From: Pilatotrama ljubarskyi
Taxonomy: Eukaryota > Basidiomycota > Agaricomycetes > Polyporales > Polyporaceae
Direction: 5' to 3'
Assembly (NCBI GenBank): GCA_022385805.1
Contig: MU277673.1
Location: 678,511-742,510, forward strand
DNA: 64,000 bases
Under the pieces are notes generated by a model. That model ran no database searches. It had not been told where the DNA came from and was given only the letters and a program-made list of their open reading frames with translations. Shown here piece by piece: positions 11,422-25,976 of the stretch. The position numbers were made by a program, and so were the translations under genes. How positions within the stretch are numbered: position 1 is the first letter of the stretch; every line of letters begins with the position of its first letter.

Positions 11422-12544
11422 AGATTATATACGTGCGTCTAGAGAGATATTTTCGAGCGCCGCGCCTTTATGCCCCGCCTTTCTCAGATCGAGTGAAACA
11501 CTGGCAGTACACGAGTGGCGGCTGAAGACTGCTCACGGTACGCTGGTTGGCTCAAATCCACTGACGATTGTTCTACCGGACGCTTGTGTACTGGATTGTA
11601 ATATTCATGGAGCTCTGGATGTATTGGTCCTCCTAGAGAGAAGATGCAACGTAGAGACGACATTGTGGCAGTGCGACGCTTGGCGCTTATACACTTTCCT
11701 CCTGGTCCATACGTCCCGGAGTCCGACTCAAACTTGACCGGTAATCTGCGGACAACACTCGTTGCGCATACCAATCTGATGCCGTCCACTCACCGTTTTG
11801 CAGCTGTCATCGAATATTGCCAGTGAGTTGTTTGCCACTCCTCATGGACTTGCCAGTGACTGCCGCCGCAAACACTCGCTCTCAGGAATAGCCCTCAGGA
11901 AACTGTAGCTGGTACAGTACGACTGATGCCCACGTGCTAAGTGTGAGCGAGGGTGCGGCTGGTTCCAGTCAAGACTGAGAAGTCCAACGCAACCAGTGAT
12001 TGTACCTGCTTAGCAGCAACTCTGCATCTCAGGGTGCTTCTCGTGCTCACAGGCTCTGCAGCTTAGTGTTTGTGCTTACCGGATAATGGACCGGTGAGTT
12101 CGACGGTTGTGACCATTCATGCACGACAGAGATGACATGCTCATGCTGGATAGTAGCAGGCACCACTCCGTGCCCTGCTCTCCGGCGCAGCCCTGTGTCA
12201 GTGCATTGAACGGCTCGCCTGCTCATTCATACATCCCAGTGGTCGCATGACCCATCCGAGGTATTCACGCGTCCTCTTCTCTGTCCGTCTGCCGCACCAG
12301 GTGCACGAGGACACGTTTATGCAGCCCATGGCAGCTATTGTGCGACAAAGTGCTTCTCTGGCGGACCGAGCCGTTTACTAAAGGTGATTGCACTTTCTAT
12401 CGACTCATACCCCGCCTGCGGACCGAGCTGCGTCAGAAGCACGATGACGAGCGAGAGGCACACGAAACATCCCCCAACCTCCGATGCCTATATATTCCAA
12501 GGGTAGCGGGGCATGGTTGGCCAGTGCTTGAAGCTTGACGCACA
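11422..12544. other. Intergenic, upstream of GH35 gene
   Basis: About 1.1 kb with no supported gene; ORFs of 60-119 codons overlap on both strands without family features. It should contain the ABC transporter 3' end and the GH35 promoter. Confidence 0.45.
12489..12496 (+). promoter_or_regulatory. TATA-box candidate of the GH35 gene
   Basis: TATATATT lies 48 bases before the GH35 start codon at 12545, a normal spacing for a fungal TATA element with a short leader. Confidence 0.45.
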
Positions 12545-15500
12545 ATGCGATTCAGTCATCACGCGCTCTGGGTGATCCTATTCGCCTCTGTCCTCATCCT
12601 GAACTATGGCCTCGCAGCCGACCCGCCGCGCAAGTCCAATGGTCTCACAGATGTAGTGCAATGGGATAATTATACTCTCTTCGTGCACAGTCAACGCACT
12701 CTCCTCTAGTGCGCATTCCAAGCAGACTTGTCTCCTGCTATTCTCTGATCCGGGCTCATAATCCCCCATCACAGCTCCGGAGAGCTCCATACGTTCCGTC
12801 TCCCCGTGCGCGAGCTTTGGCTTGACATATTTCAGAAGATGGTCGCTGCTGGCTTGAACGGTGTTAGGTATGTATCCGCGTTTCCACCGTACCACCGCTT
12901 GTTTGACGCGATCCATGGGGCAGCATATACATCCACTGTGAGGCGATTGAGACGGACGTGAACTGAGAGTTTGACCTGACCTGTCCCCAGGGGGACTGTT
13001 GAACCCGGCACCTGGAGTATTCGACTTTGAGGACTGGCGCTCGCTGCAGCCCATGTTTGACGCAGCCAAGCTGGCAGGGATATTCATCACGCTTCGCCCA
13101 GGTATGCAACCTTGTTGTTCTTGTGGGATCGATATACTAACTTACGGCATGTGCTGCAGGACCATATGTGAGAGGACGCCTTTGCACAATGAGGCAAAAC
13201 ACGACTGACGGGAGGGCAGATCAACGCCGAGACGACTGCGGGAGGTCTCGCCCTCTGGTCGACTTCCCTTGTGGAAGGCGTTCTCCGTGCCAACTCTACT
13301 GGATGGAATGCAGCATACAAGCCGTACATCTCGGAGATTATCCAACACATGAAGCCAAATCAAGTGACCGAGGGTGGGCCGGTGCTCTGTGAGTCTAAGC
13401 ATCACTGAATATCACACGCCGCACTTGACACTGGGTATGGCAGTATTGCAAATAGGTATGTGTTCAAGTGCGGTGGGAGCACTACTACTAGGCTGATTTC
13501 ACGCAGATAATGAGTGGCTCCAGGTGGTGGAGTCGCAAGCAGAGTACTATGCTGATCTGGAGAAGCAATACCATGACGGCGGGATCGTGGTGCCTCAGTG
13601 AGCGTTCTGTCTGTGAGCCTTCAGTCATCCATTGATTCTAAGTGCTATACAGGACCACTAACGATCTCTTCATGATCATGCAATTCGTCAATGGCACAGG
13701 CGCCGCCGACATATACGGACTTGATTGGTACCCCAGCAGGCTGAATTGCTCGCTCGGACCTCTGTGGGGTCCCGTCCCTTCGAATCTGACACAGTACCAT
13801 CTCGAAACGGATCCTGACAGACCGTCGTATCTGTCAGAATACCAAGGTGTGTCCGCACGGAAGTGGACATCGCCCCTTGCAGGTTAAACTTCCCCGATAT
13901 AGGAGGATCTCATGACTATTGGGGCGGCCCCGGATATGACGTGTGCAGAGAACGGTTTGGGGCCGACTACGAGGACGTGTTCTACAAGGCCAGTTTGGCG
14001 AACAACGTGAAGATGCAATCGGTGTACATGTTCTACGGGTAGGCTGCTCCTTTCGTATGGTGAATACGCTTGTGATCTTATAGCCTTCCTCAGCGGGACA
14101 AACTGGGGCGGTGTCCCTTTCCCGGGTGCATACACGAGGTTCGTACCTTCATTGTTTTCCTCATTCTACCCTCTAAATCGCCTTTCCTGCGAAGTTACGA
14201 CTACGCGGGAGCCATCAAGGAAAGCCGTTTTCTCTGGGAGAAATACGATGAGATCAAGCGCCAGGCGATTTTCATCCGCTCCTCGCCCTCCCTCCGCAAG
14301 ACGGACTGGATAAGCGACACCGACACGACGCACGGTGGCATCTCAGAGTTGAATATACTTGGTGAGGATGTCGAGAAGGTGTTCGGCACCTACCTGAGGA
14401 ACCCCGACACTGGGACGGGCTTTGCGGTGATGCGACAGCTCAATGGGTCGTCAACGTGAGCGCTGTCTAATCCTTCTTGTGCGAAGGTCTATACTGATAT
14501 GTGCAGTGACAACATTTCCTTCAAGCTGATCATCGCCTCTTCGCGGGGCCACCTCATGATCCCTCAGCACGCGCCTGATATTGCTCTCAAAGGCCGTCAG
14601 AGCAAGGTTATCGTGATTGACTACGCGTTTGGCGCTTCTGGGTCTGTCCTGTACTCTACTGCCTCGGTCTTCTTCGCGGGTACGATTGGCAAGCGCGACG
14701 TGCTCTTCGTCTACGGGGCGTCGGACCAATCGCATGAAATCGCCCTCGCACTCTCGGGATCTGGCACGTATGTCAAGTCTGAACGCGTACAATTCACGTC
14801 CCCTCACAGCGACCTCACCACCATCTCGATCCTCTCCCGACCCGGGTTCAAGGGTCTCATCACTCTCTGGAACTCGCCAGAGTAGCTCGTCCTGTTTGCT
14901 GACCCTGTCACCGCCGCCACGTTCTGGGCCCCTGCCGTACGCACACAGACAGCCGGGACTATTCTTGGGCTAGAGGCCTATTGGCAATTCGGTACGAACA
15001 CCACCCTGCTCGTCGGCGGGCCGTACCTCGTCCGCAACGCGAGCCTGGAAGATGGCGGACGCACGCTAGCACTTCGTGGAGATTTGAACGCGACGGTTCC
15101 GCTCGTCCTCGTAGTTCCCGAAACTGTGCGGGGCGTGACATGGAATGGACAGCATATTCCCGTCTCCGGCACACGTGAAGGCATGCTCCTGGGAAGACTG
15201 GAGGTTGGCCCCAGCGTCCATGCGGTGGAAGTCCCCAAGATCAGTGGCTGGAAGTTCGCGGACAGTCTGCCAGAGGTGAAAGACGGGTTTGACGATAGTG
15301 ACTGGGCCGTCGCGGACCATACCTCAACCAACATCACGATCGAGCCCGCATTCGGGGACGGAAGAGTGCTGTACGGTGAGCGACGATGGGTTATCCAATG
15401 TCTTGTATAACGTCTCACATTATCGGATTGTGCAGGGTGTGATTACGGCTTGTGAGTGTGTACTACTAACATGCGGGAACACCCTAACCGCGATCATCGA

Positions 15501-16657
15501 AGCTGCACCAACAACATCCTCTGGAGGGGCGACTTTACCGCCACAGGATACGAAGCAGGTGCAAACCTCAGCATCAACGGTGGTACCGGTATGCCCAACC
15601 GATTCTAGTCAGACTGTTCCGCTCGTATACTGACATATTTACAGCGTTCGCTGCCTCTGTATGGCTCAACGACGTCTTCTTGGACACCGTCTCGGACTTC
15701 TCCAGCGCTGGCGAGACTAACGCTTTCTTCGCCTTCCCTTCCTCCGCCCTTCGCCCCGGGCAAGAGAATATGCTGACCGTGCTACAAGATCACATGGGCA
15801 ACGGTGAAGAGGACGTCCTCGCCGCTTTACAAGGTCAAATGAGCGGTAGTGCAGAGAAGTCACCCCGCGGCATACGGGGCTTCGAGCTCGTGGGCGGAGT
15901 AGGCAAGTTCTCAACGTGGAAGGTACAGGGAAATCTCGGAGGATACACCGGGTACGCAGTATTACACGCTTCGATTCGTGGAATGGCAACAGAGCGACCG
16001 TGGGTAACAAGCCGCATGATAGGTTCCCCGACAGAGTACGCGGGGTACTCAACGAAGGCGGGCTGTTCGCCGAGCGCGCAGGCTGGCACCTCCCGGGTTT
16101 TCCGTTGAATGACTCGTCTCTAGCTAGTTTCACTGCACGCGACTTATCCTCAGGCCTACCGGGCGGACGTGCTGGCGTCGGGTTCTTCGTGACGACGCTG
16201 GAGCTCCATGTCCCGGAGAATGCGGATACGACTTTTAGCTTCGAGTTCGATGGCGGCGCGCAGCAGACTGGCGAACCGTATCGCGCGCTCTTGTTCGTGA
16301 ACGGCTGGAAGTTCGGAAAGGTGCGCAATCTAGCAGCATCGGGCCCGTGCTCGTCCTAGTCTGGGTCTCACAGCGGATCTACAGCGGATCGGCAACGTTG
16401 GTCCACAAGCGCGGTTCCCTGTTCCGCCTGGGATACTTGACCCCACGGAACGAAGTGAGTACTATTCCTGTGGCCCTCGCATGGACAACGTGACTACAGT
16501 AGCCGGCGATAGCACAATCGCGGTTGCGCTGTGGGTTCTAGGGAACACAGCAGTGCATCCGACGCTCGAGCTTGCACTTGAGGGAATCGTGGAGGGCGGG
16601 GTTGGTCCTATTGCCGCGAACAATCCAGGCAGGAAGCTACGTACGCAGAAGCACTGA
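12545..16657 (+). CDS. GH35 beta-galactosidase, secreted, interrupted by an in-frame TAG
   Basis: Signal peptide MRFSHHALWVILFASVLILN, then the glycoside hydrolase 35 barrel: YSGELHTFRLP, GLNGVSIYIHWGLLNP, ITLRPGPYINAETTAGG, the acid-base region QIDNEW and the nucleophile region YLSEYQGGSHDYWGG, and MFYGGTNWGG. Downstream beta-domains follow through WRGDFTATGYEAG, FAASVWLNDVFL, PRGIRGFEL and RVRGVLNEGGLFAERAGWHLPGF to a stop at 16655. At 14883-14885 the frame reads CCA GAG TAG CTC within otherwise conserved sequence (..LWNSPE stop LVLFADP..), about residue 560 of an expected ~1000; a CAG to TAG change would explain it. Using the nearby GT..AG pair 14882-14948 as a 67-base intron shifts the frame into another stop, so splicing does not rescue it. 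Everything else joins in frame. The family removes terminal beta-galactose from plant polysaccharides. Full activity is doubtful for this allele. Confidence 0.85.
14883..14885 (+). other. In-frame TAG within the GH35 gene
   Basis: The premature stop lies between the conserved segments LITLWNSPE and LVLFADPVTAATFWAP, both clearly coding in the same frame. It may be a recent nonsense mutation or a sequencing error. Confidence 0.8.
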
Positions 16658-16987
16658 CTCTATGTGGTCCGGCCTGTCAGAGTATGATGCAAACGGCCCC
16701 AATGTGTAGGCCGGAAGGCTGTGGCCTTCCGGATAACGCAACTCCAACGCAGGTGGCGAATCTTGATCTATGCGCCAGGCAGCCTGACGAAGGGTTGTTG
16801 CGACTCAACACATGTGACGGAACAGAGATATACTAAGCATACATTCAAGCTAATACAGTACAGGACCCAGTGATACAGAAGACAGAACAGCGAAGAGATA
16901 GCAGGCATAGCGAGATGCAGACAGACAACCCAAGGTATACAAGACCGGCGCAACGCAGACGCGACCAGGGCTTCTCCGGAGACAGCT
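16658..16987. other. Convergent intergenic spacer, GH35 and MCM3 3' ends
   Basis: 330 bases between two convergent genes. I see no gene; it should hold both 3' untranslated regions. Confidence 0.5.
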
Positions 16988-20053
<3,066 letters not shown>

Positions 20054-20704
20054 GGCTGGTCGTCGTCGCCGTCGTCGTGGAGGAGATTCAAGAGACGAGA
20101 CACGCGACGCCCACACATTGACGCGTCCGACCGCGAAAAGACCTGCCCTAAGCAGCGCACGTGACCCTATACCAGCATGTCTCGCGCGTCGATCTGAGAT
20201 CGCAAAGCTCCACTCCGCCTCTCATGCGCCGCTTGACGGCGAATCAATATTCCCTCCGCAGCCCCAGAGCCAGGCTATTAACGTGCAGTCGACAAGGCAG
20301 CTCGGAATCGGAAGGAAAGCAATCCATATCCGTATTTCATCCCGACGCAAATTTGCGGCTCGCAGTCGTACAGGTATAATACAAGACGTAGATTATTCGA
20401 CCAGAATAAATCAACAATCGACAAGGAGAGGACGCGACACGGACTCGGAACAAACATGGAACGAGTCGTCCGTGCGCAGGGGGCCAAGCCGCGGGACCGT
20501 GGAAGGTATAGCGAGTGTTCAGGCGCGTGAAACAGAACCAATGCTGCCTGCATGCTTTGTGTCAGGTTGAGCGAGGTGCGAGGAGTGCGGACAGAGACTG
20601 ACCAGAGAGGAAGGAGGGTAGAGCGGGCGTAATCTTCAGACCGCTGACCGGGAAAGCGGATAGACAAGGCTGACATGTCCACCAGCCGGTCGCGCGGTGT
20701 CTGC
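20054..20704. other. Intergenic between MCM3 and small secreted peptide gene
   Basis: About 650 bases. No supported gene; it should hold the MCM3 promoter and the 3' region of the upstream minus-strand peptide gene. Confidence 0.45.
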
Positions 20705-21203
20705 CTACCACTCGGCGCAGTGCATGCCACCAGTGCATAGCTGAAACATCGGTGAGCATGCCAGCAGGAAGAGGTATCACTGTGATCTACTCACTGTCGG
20801 TTCACGGACCTCAACCTCCCGCTTCAACGGACCATCACCACAGCCAGCTGAGCCATTGGGGCAGGTGCGCGCCTGCAAGGTGGGCAAATTGTCAACAATA
20901 GATACAGACGCGTCAGCGACGATACTCACGTCCTGCAAAGAAGTCTGTCAGACACGAGACACTCGAAGCTGGACATGGCTACGTACAATCTCGGCACGCT
21001 TCGCAACAGCAAGCTAACGAAGAGAAATTCAAGTTAGCAAGCTGAGCACACGGACGGTGCGCGACGGGTGAGACACACCGAGTCGACCTAAGCTCGAGTC
21101 AGCGCATGCAGACGCGTCGAGCAGCAAAATATGGACGTACCGGGGCGGCGGCGGCAAAGCCTGCGAGGAGGGCGAGGGAGATGAGCGAGAAGTGCAGACG
21201 CAT
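20705..21203 (-). CDS. Small secreted Cys-containing peptide precursor with Kex2-type sites
   Basis: Six short exons read out a ~71-residue protein. Exon 1 (21203 down to ~21141) encodes the clear signal peptide MRLHFSLISLALLAGFAAAA. The following small exons (VDS, LAVAKRAEI, a 3-base GAC exon that may be an error, then ARTCPNGSAGCGDGPLKREV..., and LCTGGMHCAEW) end at TAG 20705-20707. Two Lys-Arg pairs (residues ~29-30 and 51-52) would let a Kex2-like protease release peptides, each with one pair of cysteines (C-x6-C and C-x5-C). I do not recognise the family. It could be a Kex2-processed secreted peptide or simply a small secreted protein. Introns have good gtacgt/gtgagt donors and TAG/CAG acceptors, which is the main support. 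Confidence 0.6.
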
Positions 21204-22855
21204 GGTAGCTGGAGCGAGAAGACGGTGGCGAGTGCGGTTGCGGTTTGGCTTGCGGCGGGGAAAGCGGGATGGAGCAGAAAAGCTGGAGGGCGAGGGTGGA
21301 ACATTTATGACATTCTGTCTGACAGGGGCACGCAGCACGTGGCGGGGCGGAATGCGATCAGTGGATTGTCACCCCATCAAGATTGCAACCGCATGCCAGG
21401 CACACCCTGCGGTCCGGCTCGCACAGCGCCTTTGCCCCGCGCCCGTCCGTCCCTTTGCTTCGGAAGAGCACCGACGGCGACCGTATTGTTACCAAAACAT
21501 AAAACACACCTCGCACGCACGCGCGGACCTGATTATCGTCTTGTCTGTCCTGCCTCGACCCTGCGCACGACGCCTCCTTCTCGGAACCGTCCTCGAATCC
21601 GAAGCCGGAACCAGACGAGGAACTTTATCGTGCCCAGTTTGGCTTAGCAGATTTCTCGCCGATACTGCATCGCAGCGTCACGCAGTCCGCGGATAACCGT
21701 ACGTTTCGTCGCCGTGCCGCTGCGCTCTCGACGTCGTCGGGATTCGCACTGTCAATGCCACGCTTCCTTCGTCATCCAGCGCCCTGGTCGTTGCGAGCAA
21801 GCCGTCTGTCACGGATACCGAGGGCCGTCTGCGCCTGCGACGAACATCCCTGCAACTCCACCCGCCTGCATACGTTCCGGACGAATCGTCGTCGTCGCCA
21901 GCTGCAGTTTTGGCCCTCGGACCTCAAAGTTTGTTCGTCAGCTTCGGCCAGTGCACCTTGCAGCCTCCGAAATCTTTCTCTGACGTCCGATCTAGACGGT
22001 GTTTGCAGCGGCGTCATAGGCCCCGTGCTGCACCGCGAGCGCAGTCACGGCCCACCCCAGATGCCGACGAGCGCATTGTTGTTCGACGACCCGCGAGATC
22101 ACCACCGATCCGGAGAGTGCTGTCTCAGTCTACTTTAGCACTCACAAGGACGCGCGCCCTGCCAGGCTGCGATACCGTGCACCTTTCTTTGCGTTCAACC
22201 GTCCGGGCGCGGCGCATCTCCCCTGCGCGCGCGGTCGTATCCTCCGACGTTCTCGCGTCACTCTCTCCGTCCGTACCTCAGGCCTCAGCTCCGTCCCCCC
22301 TTGCCCTGCATGGCGCCCAATGTTCTCTCGCGCGCGAAATGCAAAGACGTCGACGAGGTAAGACGACCCGGCCAGGACAGGTGATCGATGACGAATTGTG
22401 CTGATGGCTGCCAGGTCCCGCCGTCGGTCGGCGGTCGAGCAGTCCACGTTCCATCCAGGGCAGAGCCTTCAACGTTCAATGCTTCTAGGCACATGAGCCT
22501 CGAGGAAGGCTGATTCGTCTATATAACAAGGCGCCGCGCCGTGCCCCGCTGGCTTACCAGGGCCATGTAACTTTGACCCAGATGCCTCTCGGAGGTGGGC
22601 CTGATCAGAGGAATCACAAATAGCCTGCGCGGGCGCCCAGCACTAGTGGCACGGTGGCACCCACTGAGCGGCCGCAGCCTGCCGATCCAAGTGCCAATCA
22701 GAGCCGTATCCGCCCACAAATCCGCCCAATCACGGCGCGCGGAAGCTCAGACGCTCATGGACGTGTTCGAGAGGCTCAACCTTCTTGAGGCGCTGAGTGC
22801 GAACGCTGAGCGCTCCTGGGGGGCGGGGCGGGTGGCGACGTCAAGTCCAAGTTCT
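21204..22855. other. Gene-poor stretch
   Basis: 1.65 kb with only overlapping chance ORFs on both strands (longest 196 codons at 21106-21696, which is antisense to the peptide gene at its start). I see no domain, signal peptide or splice-consistent gene. It should hold the promoter of the minus-strand peptide gene. Confidence 0.4.
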
Positions 22856-23470
22856 AGTGTTGCCGCAATGTAAAGGTCACCTAGTGCTGCCGCGAGTCAA
22901 GTTGCGAGTTGCTTCACGGCGTCGGACTTTGAATTTTTGGTGCATTGAAGCGCTTCAAGGTCGCCTTGAAGTGCCTTGCAAGTTAAGCGCCTGTCTACTC
23001 TGCCCTGTAAGCGTCGCGCGTACCGCATGCTCTGGGCGCTGAGAGGAGGCCGTGAGAGTTACACGTGACCTTGTCAAGCTCTGACGCCCATCCGGGCCGG
23101 GACGGTGCGGATCTGCCGGGTCTCGGTATCGACTCGAAGCAACTCGCAAGGCAACTCACGGTCGCCTCACGGTGCTTCAAGGTGGTGATGCCGAGATGCC
23201 GTCAAGTCAAGTCGCAACTTGCCTTCAAGGTGACTTGAGTCTGCGGCAGCACTAAGGTCACCTTGACGAGAGCCCTGGTGAGGTGGACCTTGCCTTGACC
23301 GGCATCTCGGCATCGCACCTTGGAGCCACCTTGACTTGATCTACCATCAAGCTGGCGACTCAGAATTGCCTTTTAAGGTAGGCAACTTCAAGGCAAGGTG
23401 GGCTCCAAGGTGGGAATTTTCGATCTCCGACGACCTTGGAGGCACCTTTACCTTGTATTGCGGCAACACT
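22856..23470. mobile_element. Outer MITE, interrupted by a second MITE
   Basis: Left end AGTGTTGCCGCAAT at 22856 is the exact reverse complement of ATTGCGGCAACACT ending at 23470. The inside is non-coding and rich in CAAGGT/ACCTTG words. The words AAGTCCAAG occur near both ends (22843-22851 and 23471-23479), but the left copy is four bases away from the terminus, so it is only a possible target-site duplication. Confidence 0.7.
22883..23253. mobile_element. Inner MITE nested in the outer one, with 10-bp target duplication
   Basis: The element begins AGTGCTGCCGC (22883) and ends GCGGCAGCACT (23253), an 11-base perfect inverted repeat closely related to the ends of the outer element. It is flanked directly by AAGGTCACCT at 22873-22882 and again at 23254-23263, a perfect 10-base duplication. 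Removing the element and one duplication copy restores a continuous outer element. Ten-base duplications are typical of Mutator-like elements (inference). Confidence 0.8.
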
Positions 23471-24608
23471 AAGTCCAAGGCCAAGGGGCCCCGCGAGCTC
23501 TTGTCAGGGCGCCGTGGATATTGAGGTGTCGGGAGTCTAGACTCGGGCCCTCTTGAGTCTTGGCTCGTGCTCGGACGTGGCGCATCGGCCATCGGAATTC
23601 GGGAAAACCCAGAGGCACCGGCGGAAAATGCAAGCAACTCGTTACTCGTCCCACAAGCACCTGCGATGCCGACCGAGTAAGTGAACATGCCTCGCGAGAC
23701 CGAACGGCGAGCATGCCGCGCTCACCCGGAGGACCATCTTCACAGAGCGAGGAATGTGGCCGGGGCAGAGTTCCCCCTTGCGCCTCTGTCCGTCTGCGAG
23801 CATGCTTGGGAGCGGAGAGTCCTGAGAGAAACGGAGACTTGTGATTGGCTCGCCGTCCCTGTACCTCCATTCGACATGTGAGGGTTTGATACCCAAGAAA
23901 ACGAACTACTCCCAAATGGCAGGGGTGACATGTGTCTGACTGTCCGCAGATCGTCTACCCTGTCCAGGTCCCGGGTGCTATCAGGTCCTCTCGAAAGCTA
24001 GCCGACAAATACTCCGACCAGCTGTCGACGCACCCAAAGTTGAAGGGCCGACGACAAGTCTGCCCGAGTAGCCGAAGAAGTCGATGAAGCGTCCTCTCGT
24101 TCGGACGGCCCTTGTGGATCTGCACCCGGTCCTCTTTGAGTCCTGGTCACCGGTCTGCCTCGCTATCGGCGGGGAAAGTCGCGCTACGTCATCACGCGTT
24201 ATCGCTCTGTGCATGGCGCACACCGGGGACAATGTGGTTCGGAATCACCATACTGGTCCTGCTCATATGACACTGCAGGTTCTGATCTGTCCTCCGCACC
24301 CAGGCGGGATTCTGCGTCTGAGACAGCAAGACGCGTCCGAAGCCCGCGGAATCTGCATGCTGGGCGTTCAGCAATGGGTGTTCTGCTAGGAAGGAAAGCA
24401 ACGGAGGCGCCACAATTGGACAGCGTACTGTAACTGGGGAGTGGCAACGCCTGCAGAGCCTGTGGACCGCTTAGTCATCAGGCGCTGGGGAAAAAGATGG
24501 GCATCGCAAGTTCGACGCGCGCGCGCGTTGAGCGCTAACTACTGTGGCTGATCGCGCGCACCTACTGTACATCACACAAGATCACTATTGTATGGTATTC
24601 GAAGCATT
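23471..24608. other. Gene-poor stretch beside the nested MITEs
   Basis: 1.1 kb of chance ORFs up to 148 codons. I see no recognisable gene. Confidence 0.4.
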
Positions 24609-25040
24609 TCAGGGGCAGCGAGGCAGAATGTATCTCAGGAGGATATATCTATGACGATGTGCCCACAATGGTGTCAGTGCGGAAGAGGGGTTGCCGTATA
24701 TATGCAGCTTCTTCAGCTTCCGTACCCACGACGTCTCGCCTGCGAGCGCGCGGTAGCGTGCGATGGCCATCGTCAGTACTTCCACCATATCCTGCTTCCG
24801 CTTCAGTGTGAACTTCGCGGGCACCATAGGATCCTTTTCGCGCTTTCAGTATGCATCCAGCTGCTTGTCAAGGCCGGGAATCTTGAGCCTTGTGAGCACT
24901 TCGACATCCAGGATCAGCACAATCGCATTTACTTTGGCCGTGGCGGCGTCCGCCCTGTCTTGCTTCAATGCTTGTCCCTTTCGTCGCGAGCATGCCGCGC
25001 TGCAACCGCGAATCCGATCGTATGGGCTCGCGCGTGTCAC
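24609..25040 (-). pseudogene. Decayed ORF fragment, family unknown
   Basis: Two adjacent minus-strand reading segments in one frame, LTRLKIPGLDKQLDAY and KREKDPMVPAKFTLKRKQDM, are separated by a TGA where a Trp (TGG) would keep the frame open. The pattern looks like the remnant of a basidiomycete repeat-associated gene, but I cannot name the family with confidence. No start or stop boundaries can be defined. Confidence 0.3.
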
Positions 25041-25976
25041 GTGATGCGATCAAACGCGAAAGTGGCAGCAGCGCGCGTCTCGCTTCGCACTCGCGCCGCT
25101 GTCCCCTATCCATGCAAGTTTGGGCTTGCGCTTGCTCGCGCGCCTGGAAACGAACCATCGCGATCTTCGAATGCTACTTGGATGCAGATATTGAGTAGAA
25201 TCAATCTCGTATAGTATATCCTCTTCGCCCCCCGCTGTCTGTATGTCATTCCGTGATCGAAAATTGTACTACGTTTTCTACTCAGTCTTTAGTTAACATT
25301 TCAATGGTGCATCTACACCACTTTTTAGGCCGTCGCGCGGCGAGAGATTGCATAGAACATCTTTCGATGTCCGTGCCCACATCTCAGGGCGTCTATGGAA
25401 TTTACAAACAGATACAAACAGGATTTCGCTCGCAGGCGTTGCCACTCCCCAGTGAGACGCAGCGCACCGGCCAATATGCGTCATTCCCTCGGGTACTGGA
25501 CCCTGATGGAATCCTGCAGCGAACAAGCGCCTCGCCCAACGGTGTGAGGTTGTTGCGATGTCTCGTTCCGCCGGGCCATGCGCACTCGAGATATTGTCGA
25601 GGTCGCTCGTCGATCAGAGCATCATATGCACTTTCGGCTGTTATCGGGAAGGCGATCATGATTATAATTGCCGGGGCGCACCTTCTTCAATCGACAAGAC
25701 AGGTCGACATGTGCGCACATAATGCGGCGAAATTGTGTGTCTCGGCTGTCGCGATCATGACACGGTAACATCTACCTACTCTTCTTATTGAGCGCCTGCC
25801 TCCCGCTGCGGCGTTCCAAAGGACGCGATTGCGCCCAGGAATCGAGGGCTGATAACGCTCTTGTAGGCTGCAACTCGTTCTGCTTGATGTAGCCGGCGGG
25901 GGAGGAGTGCGACAAACAGATGTCTGTATTGTACACGAGTAGCAAAGGTCGGATAGATTACAGGCAGCGGCGTCCA
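25041..25976. other. Intergenic, downstream of PRP17
   Basis: About 0.9 kb with no supported gene. It should include the PRP17 3' untranslated region. Confidence 0.45.

Noticed and set aside
14882..14948. 67-base intron that would remove the GH35 in-frame stop
   Set aside because: It deletes conserved coding sequence, shifts the frame (67 is not a multiple of three), and the new frame hits a stop a few codons later.
22843..23479. AAGTCCAAG near both ends of the outer MITE as its target duplication
   Set aside because: The left copy is four bases away from the element end, and the region is rich in similar CAAG words, so it is not accepted as a duplication.
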